Shown here: positions 6,287 through 11,595 of the stretch, piece by piece
Layout: each line of letters opens with the position of its first letter
Position numbering within the stretch: the stretch's first letter is position 1
Source of the DNA: CAZFGN01 sp964518695
GTDB taxonomy: Bacteria > Patescibacteriota > Minisyncoccia > UBA6257 > Colwellbacteraceae
Length of the DNA stretch: 19,790 bases
Direction of reading: 5' to 3'
Assembly: GCA_964518695.1 (NCBI GenBank)
Contig: CAZFGN010000008.1
Location: 1-19,790, forward strand
Made by a program: the position numbers and the translations under genes
Notes under the pieces: model-generated
What the model was told of the DNA's origin: nothing
Databases searched by the model: none
What the model saw: only the letters and a program-made list of their open reading frames with translations

Positions 6287-7753
6287 TTATTTAACCTCTT
6301 TTATTTTTGATACAACTTTGCCTTTATAAAGTTTAGTTTTGATATCCTCGCCTACCTTTACTTGAGACGAGTCTTTGATAACTTTACCAGAATTGTCGGT
6401 AACTATGCTATAGCCGAGCTTTAAGTTTCTTTCCGGGTTTACGCTCGCCAAATACTTCTCGATTATTCCCACCCGCTCTACTACCTTTGCAAGCTCGCGC
6501 TCGCAGACTGCCAAAAGCGCTGACTTAAGACTTTCAAATTTAACAAATGCCCGGCGGAAGTAGTTAATCATTTTTTCGCGCAGGGATTCAATCCTGCTAT
6601 AAACCGCCCGTAACGCGGTTTCGTAGGCATAAATGATCTCCCTTTGAAACATAGGCAGGTCTTTTACCAACCTGTCCCAGGATTGGTTTACTCTCATAGC
6701 GGCGCCTGTCGGGGTAGACGACGCTTCATCTCCCACCAAGCTAGCAATGGGAGCGTCCTTATGGTGCCCTATGGCACATATGGTAGGGATACAGGAAGCA
6801 AAGATGGCACGAGCCACAAGTTCGTTGTTAAATGCCTGTAAATCCTCCAAACTGCCTCCACCGCGCATGACGACTAATATATCAAGGTCTAATTCGTCGG
6901 CATTACCGTTGAACCACTGCAGAGCTTCCGTGATGTCTTCAACCGCCCTTACTCCCTCAACTCTCACGTCTTTGAGGAACAGCTCAAAACCGAGATGTTC
7001 GAGGTTGTTTTTGAAATCTTCAATAACCGCACCCTGTCCTGAAGTAATGATGCCAATTTTATTTATAAATTCCGGAATAGGTCGTTTTCTTACGAAAAGT
7101 CCTTCAGTTTCAAGTTTCTTTTTGAGGAACTCATAAGCTTTCTTGAGCGAACCCTCACCGGTAAGCTCCAAGGTTTGAACCATAAACCTAAACCTGCCGT
7201 TGCGTTTATAGACGCTTGGGAACCCGCCAATTTTCACCTCCATGCCGTCTTCAAGCTCAACGCCCAAGTAGCTGTAAACATGAGGACGTATATAGCAATC
7301 TAATATCCCATCGCCTTTTTTATCCTTCAAAGTAAGATAAATGCCCGTAGGGTGAATGTTAACGCTTGAAATTTCTCCCTGCACCAAAATATTTTGAGAG
7401 TAAAGAATATCGTTTATGTGATCCAGAAAATCACTTACTGAAAACACTCTTTCCCCCGAATCGCTTACCTGGATTATTTTCTCTTTTATATTCACTTCTC
7501 CGCCTCCGGTAATAACCAAGATAGCTGGACCAAGTTCTTTGAGCTTCTTAGGCCCGATGCCTTTAATAGCCGCGAGCTCTTCTAAGGTTTGCGGCATTGC
7601 ATCTACAATGTAATCAATGGTTTTGTTCTGGAGAATCTTATACCGTTCTTGCCCGGACTTTTCGGCCAGTTCATTCCTTAGATCGGTCAAGCGCCGTATT
7701 GCTTCTTCTTTCCCATTATTAAATTTTTCCGATAACGGCAACGTATTAGGCAT
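6287..7753 (-). CDS. xseA: Exonuclease VII large subunit XseA with N-terminal HRDC domain
   Basis: A 488-residue protein, longer than usual XseA because of an added N-terminal domain. Residues about 14-80 look like an HRDC domain (RRLTDLRNELAEKSGQERYK, then DAMPQTLEELAAIKGIGPKK), a DNA-binding unit known from RecQ helicases and RNase D. Residues about 104-200 are the OB-fold nucleic-acid-binding domain, and about 225-480 the catalytic and coiled-coil part with VVMRGGGSLEDL (294-305), AIGH-HKD (327-333) and TPTGAA (348-352). In E. coli the middle motif is GHETD, so the E-T pair is H-K here while G, H and D are kept. A TAAAGGAAG site precedes the ATG by a few bases. xseB follows directly. Confidence 0.92.
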   Translation of the reverse strand: MPNTLPLSEKFNNGKEEAIRRLTDLRNELAEKSGQERYKILQNKTIDYIVDAMPQTLEELAAIKGIGPKKLKELGPAILVITGGGEVNIKEKIIQVSDSGERVFSVSDFLDHINDILYSQNILVQGEISSVNIHPTGIYLTLKDKKGDGILDCYIRPHVYSYLGVELEDGMEVKIGGFPSVYKRNGRFRFMVQTLELTGEGSLKKAYEFLKKKLETEGLFVRKRPIPEFINKIGIITSGQGAVIEDFKNNLEHLGFELFLKDVRVEGVRAVEDITEALQWFNGNADELDLDILVVMRGGGSLEDLQAFNNELVARAIFASCIPTICAIGHHKDAPIASLVGDEASSTPTGAAMRVNQSWDRLVKDLPMFQREIIYAYETALRAVYSRIESLREKMINYFRRAFVKFESLKSALLAVCERELAKVVERVGIIEKYLASVNPERNLKLGYSIVTDNSGKVIKDSSQVKVGEDIKTKLYKGKVVSKIKEVK

Positions 7754-7767
7754 CCTTTATTCTTCCT

Positions 7768-8166
7768 TTACGACAACCAAAATATACTTTGCAAACTAAA
7801 GGAGCCCGCGCCTAAAAAGAATAAGGCAATGTTGGCGGCAAGGAGTATAAAATCAAACTCCCAGCCTCCATCGCCGGTAAATTTCTTTTTCCAAGTGTTG
7901 ACTTTCATATAGATCGCCCCCAGCATAATCAGGCCCAGACCTACGGCAGTGAACTCAACGAACAAACCGGCAATCATAGCCAAACCGCCTAACGGTTCTG
8001 CTACAGAAAGTAACTTCATAATGTTCAACAATCCCGCCGGCATTTGTTCTGACGATTGCATCCTCCACATACCGCGCTTCTGTAAACCGTGGACTAAGAA
8101 AATAATACCTACCGCCAGACGCAAAGCTAAGAGACCAAAATCTTCGATATTAAGTAACTGCATCAT
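7768..8166 (-). CDS. DoxX family integral membrane protein
   Basis: A 132-residue protein with four membrane segments: about 10-27 (LLALRLAVGIIFLVHGL), 49-68, 70-87 and 105-127. The arrangement, with R16 in the first helix, the HGLQK turn and a second helix rich in small residues (AEPLGGLAMIAGLF), is that of DoxX. The family is linked to redox and sulfur metabolism in some bacteria; the exact activity here is unknown. It is transcribed with the PEBP gene upstream (35-nt gap) and xseA downstream (14-nt gap). Confidence 0.85.
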   Translation of the reverse strand: MMQLLNIEDFGLLALRLAVGIIFLVHGLQKRGMWRMQSSEQMPAGLLNIMKLLSVAEPLGGLAMIAGLFVEFTAVGLGLIMLGAIYMKVNTWKKKFTGDGGWEFDFILLAANIALFFLGAGSFSLQSIFWLS

Positions 8167-8201
8167 TGATAAATATCACAAAAAATTAATTTACGACCTT
8201 T

Positions 8202-8639
8202 TTATTTACGGCTGTATAAGCCGACGAGTTCCGCCGAAGCTAATATGTGACCCTCCATAGCTTTCTCTAACGCCTCTTGATTAGAGGTTTCTGGAATGGA
8301 AAGTATGGTATCGAGGGCATAGAGCTTGAAGAAATAATGGTGAGTGCCGGAATGAGGACAAGGACCGCCATAACCGGATTTACCGAAGCTTGTCATTCCT
8401 TCTATTCCTTCTTTCATGCTGTTTTCCGTAATTTCTTTGAGGGTTGGATCCATATTCCAAAGCGTCCAATGAACCCAAATGCCCGCGGGCGCGTCGGGAT
8501 CATCCATTATGAGCGCTAAACTTTTCGTACCTTCCGGGACGCCGGAAATGGTAAGCGCTGGGTTAATATTCTTGTCGTCACAAGTATATTTAGCGGGAAT
8601 ATTTCTATTATGCTCAAAAGCGGTACTTTCTATTTTCAT
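8202..8639 (-). CDS. YbhB/YbcL family PEBP (Raf-kinase-inhibitor-like) protein
   Basis: Phosphatidylethanolamine-binding-protein fold. From the ATG at 8639 it has 145 residues: MKIESTAFEHNRNIPAKYTC at the start as in most members, the DDPDAPAGIWVHW signature that lines the ligand pocket, and GGPCPHSGTHHYFFKLYALD in the second half. The frame is open to 8672, but that stretch overlaps the FMN-reductase gene and does not match the family, so I use the start at 8639 (an in-frame ATG at 8645 is equally possible). No signal peptide. Ligand and role are unknown in bacteria of this kind. Confidence 0.92.
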   Translation of the reverse strand: MKIESTAFEHNRNIPAKYTCDDKNINPALTISGVPEGTKSLALIMDDPDAPAGIWVHWTLWNMDPTLKEITENSMKEGIEGMTSFGKSGYGGPCPHSGTHHYFFKLYALDTILSIPETSNQEALEKAMEGHILASAELVGLYSRK

Positions 8640-8652
8640 CAGCATGCGCGAA

Positions 8653-9249
8653 TTAATAATGAGTCGTAACAAATTTTACACTTTCTCTCGTTATCGCTTT
8701 GATAAGGTTTGTCATATTATGAGCGAGCAATGGAAGGTCTTTTTCCGCCCAGCCACTTTTTTCTTTTCCAAAGTATATCATAGCATAGGGAGGCGAAAAC
8801 ATTCCCATGTGGTTTGTAACCGCGGTCATCTGCATTAAGGCATTCATCTTCCCCGCTTCGTTGCCGTAAACAATGAATCCGGAAACTTTGCCTTCCAGCA
8901 AGAAGCCCGAATTCTCAAGAGGAGTCAGGCGGTCGATGAATAATTTCATTTCGCTTGACGGAGCGAACCAATGGACGGGGCTTGCGAAAATAATGCCGTC
9001 GGCTTTGTAAACCTCCTTAAGGATTTCTTCCATATCACTTCCGTTGCTAACTTCTTTCAAAGAGTCGTTTTCCGGGTCATGGGCGACCTTCGAGATGGAG
9101 GAAATGTTGTAGTCAGAGAGGTTAATTATCTTGGTTTTTACGCCCAATTTCTCCGCTTCATCCAGGCAAGTTTTTAGGTAGCCGCCAACCCGGCCGCCTT
9201 TTTTCCCGCCATTAATACCGATAATGTAGATATCGCTCTTATTTTTCAT
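8653..9249 (-). CDS. NAD(P)H-dependent FMN reductase / flavodoxin-like protein
   Basis: A flavodoxin-fold protein of 198 residues from the ATG at 9249. It shows the first strand and phosphate loop DIYIIGINGGKKGGRVGG, a strand with GIIFASPVHWFAPSSEMKLF followed by IDRL (the FMN-binding loop of the NADPH-dependent FMN reductase group), and GKVSGFIVYGNEAG. Such enzymes reduce FMN or quinones or serve in iron-cluster repair; the substrate is not decided by sequence. A GTG at 9267 would add six residues but lies inside the -10 box of a good promoter (9258-9286), so I choose the ATG at 9249. It is the first gene of the run to xseB. Confidence 0.85.
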   Translation of the reverse strand: MKNKSDIYIIGINGGKKGGRVGGYLKTCLDEAEKLGVKTKIINLSDYNISSISKVAHDPENDSLKEVSNGSDMEEILKEVYKADGIIFASPVHWFAPSSEMKLFIDRLTPLENSGFLLEGKVSGFIVYGNEAGKMNALMQMTAVTNHMGMFSPPYAMIYFGKEKSGWAEKDLPLLAHNMTNLIKAITRESVKFVTTHY

Positions 9250-9257
9250 AAGCTTAG

Positions 9258-9286
9258 ATAATACCACAAAAACAGGTAATTGGCAA
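9258..9286 (-). promoter_or_regulatory. Promoter of the FMN reductase - PEBP - DoxX - xseAB operon
   Basis: On the minus strand TTGCCA (9286-9281), a 17-bp spacer and TATTAT (9263-9258), the latter preceded by TG one base upstream as in extended -10 promoters. The -10 box ends 8 nt before the ATG at 9249, so transcription should start within 2 or 3 nt of the start codon: a leaderless message. Confidence 0.65.
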
Positions 9287-9299
9287 GTAAAATTTGTTG

Positions 9300-9833
9300 C
9301 TAGTGATTAACCTTGTAGTGAAGGAGAATAGTTCCGGTGCGATTGAGTCGTTTCACTGAAAGCAAATCAAGTCGTGTTGTTTCTGCGCCGCCGGTGAACA
9401 TTTCTTTCCCGCGTCCGAAAATAAGCGGCTCAATGGTAACGAAAATCTCATCGAGGAGTCCACTCTCCAGCATGAAACGATATACTCCTCCACCGCCAAG
9501 CACGGCAACGCTTTTGTACCCTTGAAGAAGTTCGGTGAGATTAACGTTTTCAGGATTAACAAAGGTAACATTTCCTCGGCGTTTGATAGTTTTCGGACGG
9601 CTCGAGAGAACGAAAGTATTTCGCTTCCGCAATCGATCGAATGCGGACTCATAGGTATTGCGACCAACTACAACTGCTTCAGCACGCGAGAGCGCATCTT
9701 GGAAAAATCGCCAATCTTCTTTACTCGTCCAATCTGGTAGAGTTTTGTTAGACAGCGAGATGCGCCCATCAATGCTAGCGGCAACGTAGGCAATATACCG
9801 CGGTTTACGTCGCAGTTCACGTCTTTGCTTCAT
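9300..9833 (-). CDS. RibD C-terminal / dihydrofolate-reductase family protein
   Basis: An NADPH-dependent reductase fold of 177 residues from the ATG at 9833 (a GTG at 9842 would add three). Motifs: YIAYVAASIDGRISL at the N-terminus (S-x-D-G-x-I), AVVVGRNTYES near residue 53, FVLSSRP, the glycine-rich VAVLGGGGVYRFM cofactor loop, and EIFVTIEPLIFGRGKEMF. These belong to the RibD_C/DHFR-like group, which includes the riboflavin-pathway reductase and stand-alone members of unknown substrate. There is no attached deaminase domain. It overlaps the end of the membrane-protein gene, so both are translated from one message. It ends in TAG. Confidence 0.88.
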   Translation of the reverse strand: MKQRRELRRKPRYIAYVAASIDGRISLSNKTLPDWTSKEDWRFFQDALSRAEAVVVGRNTYESAFDRLRKRNTFVLSSRPKTIKRRGNVTFVNPENVNLTELLQGYKSVAVLGGGGVYRFMLESGLLDEIFVTIEPLIFGRGKEMFTGGAETTRLDLLSVKRLNRTGTILLHYKVNH

Positions 9834-10530
9834 GGTGATCACGAAGAATATGGATTAGATACTTCTGGTCAATGTGAAGCCCGAGATTAAGGATGCGTTT
9901 CTTTTCTAAGAGACGAAGAAGATTGTTTACAAGGACAAATGATCCGGTAATTCCAAGCGCAAACAAAAATCGTTCCGCGGCTACCACGGGAATTAGCGAA
10001 TGCCAAACCGGGGCGGGAAGAGAAAATTTCCAAATCCATAGAGCACCGCCGACTGCGTGGGCGGTAAAGGTTGAACCAAGTGCCCGCGCAAACAGAAACT
10101 GGTCTCGGAAAAAATAGGTAACAATGGGAATTGTCCAGAAAAGAGAAAAGTACCAAACATCTCTACCGATGGGATGGGCCACAAACGCTAAGATTGCAAT
10201 CGCGGGAATGATGAGGTTAAGCTTCCCCTTTTTTGCGAAGTAAAGCGTTGCAAAGAGCATGGGGAAAAAGCGAATAATTGTTCCTGCATCTTCAATCTTT
10301 GCGCCGTGCATGAGGAAATTGAAAAATTGCATCAGGAATACCGCTATGATTCCAGGAATATTTCCGATGAAAGCTCCCGCGACAGGAGCAAACGCGTCAT
10401 AGACTGTAAATTCTACTTTTGACCCCGCAAGTTGTGCCACTGGGATCTGAAGGGCGATAAATCCAACAAAAGTAAAAATTACGACGAAAATAACATTTCT
10501 TTCTGTAATGTATTGTTTAAGATTGTTCAT
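9817..10530 (-). CDS. Multi-pass membrane protein, possibly an ECF-type transporter S-component
   Basis: A 237-residue protein with about six membrane segments (roughly 13-30, 44-68, 85-97, 105-119, 125-140, 186-205). The stretch VYDAFAPVAGAFIGNIPG followed by a hydrophobic segment resembles the F-x-P-x-x-G-x-x-G entry of small vitamin-uptake S-components. The C-terminal AERFLFALGITGSF helix also fits that type. I do not recognise the exact family and cannot name the substrate. Pairing with a RibD-like reductase hints at a flavin or pterin theme, as inference only. A hairpin with a T-run lies in its leader (10573-10598). No Shine-Dalgarno is seen. The tail (DHHEAKT) is hydrophilic and overlaps the next gene. 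Confidence 0.6.
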   Translation of the reverse strand: MNNLKQYITERNVIFVVIFTFVGFIALQIPVAQLAGSKVEFTVYDAFAPVAGAFIGNIPGIIAVFLMQFFNFLMHGAKIEDAGTIIRFFPMLFATLYFAKKGKLNLIIPAIAILAFVAHPIGRDVWYFSLFWTIPIVTYFFRDQFLFARALGSTFTAHAVGGALWIWKFSLPAPVWHSLIPVVAAERFLFALGITGSFVLVNNLLRLLEKKRILNLGLHIDQKYLIHILRDHHEAKT

Positions 10531-10572
10531 AGTCTTTTTATGGTTTTATTTAGTAATATCAACAGTCGAAAC

Positions 10573-10598
10573 AAAAAATCACCCGATAGGACGGGTAA
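10573..10598 (-). terminator. Hairpin with T-run in the leader of the membrane-protein gene (possible attenuator)
   Basis: On the minus strand TTACCCG (10598-10592) pairs with CGGGTGA (10585-10579), loop TCCTAT, followed by six T (10578-10573). It ends about 42 nt before the start codon at 10530, and no minus-strand gene lies upstream that would need a terminator here. Upstream in the same leader are a second CGGGT (10623-10619) and a TAGGA (10609-10605), which could pair with the ACCCG arm and the TCCTA loop instead. This layout fits transcription attenuation. Confidence 0.5.
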
Positions 10599-10706
10599 GG
10601 TATCTCCTAATAAACAAAACCCGACCAAGTTTTTATTCGATGATTGTGAAGCATATTTTTAGACTATGAATTCAGACATTAAAAGCTTAATAAGATGCGG
10701 CCTGAT

Positions 10707-10734
10707 TTGCAATACTTTCATAAAGGTTTATAGT
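10707..10734 (+). promoter_or_regulatory. Promoter of the small-protein gene at 10792
   Basis: TTGCAA (10707-10712), 16-bp spacer, TATAGT (10729-10734). It leaves a leader of about 50 nt with a strong Shine-Dalgarno site, unlike most promoters in this window. Confidence 0.45.
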
Positions 10735-10778
10735 TCAAAAATCGAATGGTTCCTTCGACCAACTAGTTCTTTGTTCAG

Positions 10779-10785
10779 AAAGGAG
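10779..10785 (+). promoter_or_regulatory. Strong Shine-Dalgarno site deciding the start at 10792
   Basis: AAAGGAG lies 6 nt before the ATG at 10792. It favours that ATG over the one at 10666, which has no ribosome site and would add a 42-residue extension absent from the paralog at 11289. Confidence 0.75.
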
Positions 10786-10791
10786 CCAGCC

Positions 10792-11025
10792 ATGAACTAC
10801 TGCGGGATACCGTTCGGCTTTCCAATACGAACAATTGTAAAGGAAGTTGAGATATCCTCCGAGTTGGAGTTCATGTCCGATTTCTGGCATGCCGCCTCCG
10901 AAGCTTATAAAGAGCTGCAGGCGTGGCAACCGGTAGATATGACCCAAGACGAACTGGTCATATCTTACCGCAAGATGAGTCCCACGAAGGTTAACGTCAG
11001 GGTCAGCATTAGTACGATAAGCTAA
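10792..11025 (+). CDS. Small protein of unrecognised family, copy 1
   Basis: A 77-residue cytoplasmic protein I do not recognise. After a 14-residue start (MNYCGIPFGFPIRT) come a strand IVKEVEIS (15-22), a helix FMSDFWHAASEAYKELQ (27-43), and two C-terminal strands ELVISYRKM and KVNVRVSIS. A compact beta-alpha-beta-beta fold is suggested. The gene at 11289 encodes a clear relative: both share VEIS, SDFW-x-A-x-x-EA and EL, then V-x-x-SY, RK, P and KV-x-(V/I)-x-V-S. Both have strong ribosome sites. Its own promoter (10707-10734) and terminator hairpin (11056-11085) bracket it. No function is proposed. Confidence 0.72.
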   Translation: MNYCGIPFGFPIRTIVKEVEISSELEFMSDFWHAASEAYKELQAWQPVDMTQDELVISYRKMSPTKVNVRVSISTIS

Positions 11026-11055
11026 CTTATGACAAACCGCAAACGGGGACACCAG

Positions 11056-11085
11056 TGAGGGCAAGACCAGTCAGTCTTGCCCTCA
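11056..11085 (+). terminator. Hairpin after the first small-protein gene
   Basis: TGAGGGCAAGAC (11056-11067) and GTCTTGCCCTCA (11074-11085) form a perfect 12-bp stem with a 6-nt loop. Only a weak T-rich stretch (ATCTTTATT) follows, so it may be a partial terminator or an mRNA stabiliser. Its 3' arm supplies a possible -35 for the next promoter. Confidence 0.6.
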
Positions 11086-11106
11086 ACTATCTTTATTCAA
11101 TATAAT
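11077..11106 (+). promoter_or_regulatory. Promoter of the zinc-finger-like gene
   Basis: TATAAT at 11101-11106 with TTGCCC at 11077-11082, spacer 18 bp. The -35 lies within the 3' arm of the preceding hairpin. A 6-bp leader hairpin (CGCGGA 11110-11115 with TCCGCG 11124-11129) follows near the predicted transcription start. Confidence 0.4.
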
Positions 11107-11158
11107 TAGCGCGGATAGTCGTTTCCGCGTTCCTTAGTTCTAGAAGGGGGTTAGCCTT

Positions 11159-11383
11159 ATGGGACATGGCTACCGTTGCGACTTCAGTGGGTGCGAGGAA
11201 TACTTCCCCTCGGTCTCGGAGAAGAGGACCCATATGAATCATTGCCGATTCAAAACACGCAAACGTCCAGTGAGAAGGAGTAACAGCCATGACGTGGCCG
11301 GGAGCCCGAAAAAGCGTTCCAAGAAACCGGCAGCCGATCGTGAGAGACGTGGAGATTTCTCCGGATTTTCGGGTATTCAGTGA
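11159..11383 (+). CDS. Small basic protein with a C2HC zinc-finger-like motif
   Basis: A 74-residue ORF whose first half reads YRCDFSGCEEYFPSVSEKRT then HMNHCRF. C7, C12, H25 and C29 give C-x4-C-x12-H-x3-C, with H28 as an alternative fourth ligand; F16 sits near the place of the core aromatic of classical fingers. The rest is basic (RKRPVRRS, PKKRSKKP), which suits nucleic-acid binding. An AAGGGGG ribosome site lies 8 nt before the ATG. Its last 95 nt overlap the next gene in another frame, which is unusual and leaves doubt: the finger may be the only functional part, or the overlap may have arisen by a shifted stop. Role unknown. Confidence 0.5.
   Translation: MGHGYRCDFSGCEEYFPSVSEKRTHMNHCRFKTRKRPVRRSNSHDVAGSPKKRSKKPAADRERRGDFSGFSGIQ
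11275..11280 (+). promoter_or_regulatory. Strong Shine-Dalgarno site deciding the start at 11289
   Basis: AAGGAG lies 8 nt before the ATG at 11289. The stretch from here to the ATG resembles the equivalent stretch of the paralog (GAAAGGAG-CCAGCC-ATG against GAAGGAG-TAACAGCC-ATG), which supports both starts. Confidence 0.7.
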
Positions 11384-11534
11384 TTTTTGGCAAGCAGTGG
11401 CAGAGGCCACGAACGAGCTAAGAGTCAGGGACCACCTGGGAGCTACGGAGGAAGTCGATGTTTCTTATTGGAGAAAAGGCCCCAAAGTACGCATCAGCGT
11501 GAGCCAGCTTACGAGCCGACCCCCAGCCTGTTAA
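11289..11534 (+). CDS. Small protein of unrecognised family, copy 2
   Basis: An 81-residue relative of the 10792 product. Shared parts: PIVRDVEIS (16-24), FSDFWQAVAEATNELR (30-45), VDVSYWRKGPKVRISVS near the C-terminus. The N-terminal 15 residues (MTWPGARKSVPRNRQ) are basic and differ from copy 1. Spacing from the start codon to the VEIS strand differs by only two residues between the copies. The first 95 nt overlap the zinc-finger-like gene, so translation may be coupled. A long hairpin follows at 11555-11587. Function unknown; the two copies could form a heterodimer or one could regulate the other, but nothing in the sequence decides this. Confidence 0.7.
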   Translation: MTWPGARKSVPRNRQPIVRDVEISPDFRVFSDFWQAVAEATNELRVRDHLGATEEVDVSYWRKGPKVRISVSQLTSRPPAC

Positions 11535-11554
11535 TGACAGGCAAACCAGTTTCC

Positions 11555-11587
11555 GAGACAAGTTGTTGCCACGCAGCAACTTGTCTC
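11555..11587 (+). terminator. Strong hairpin between convergent genes
   Basis: GAGACAAGTTGTTGC (11555-11569) pairs with GCAGCAACTTGTCTC (11573-11587), one G-U pair, loop of 3 nt. On the plus strand a short T-rich stretch (TTCGCATTTT) follows. It separates the small-protein cluster from the convergent transporter-glycosidase gene. Confidence 0.65.
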
Positions 11588-11595
11588 TTCGCATT

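Noticed and set aside
7495..7510. TCCGCCTCCGG in xseA as a half copy of the palindromic repeat
   Set aside because: Only one arm matches, and it lies in a glycine linker (ITGGGE) between domains; chance is enough to explain it.
9178..9210. GC-rich stretch in the FMN-reductase gene (GCCGCCAACCCGGCCGCC) as a second copy of the palindromic repeat
   Set aside because: It lacks the TCCGCC-nnn-GGCGGA symmetry and encodes the normal glycine-rich loop of the flavodoxin fold.
10666..10791. Upstream extension of the small-protein gene at 10792
   Set aside because: The extension has no ribosome site, contains the promoter of the gene and is absent from the paralog at 11289.
11093..11410. Open frame of 105 codons on the minus strand across the zinc-finger-like gene
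   Set aside because: It mirrors plus-strand genes with good ribosome sites, has no ribosome site or family pattern, and covers the promoter and leader of the plus-strand gene.
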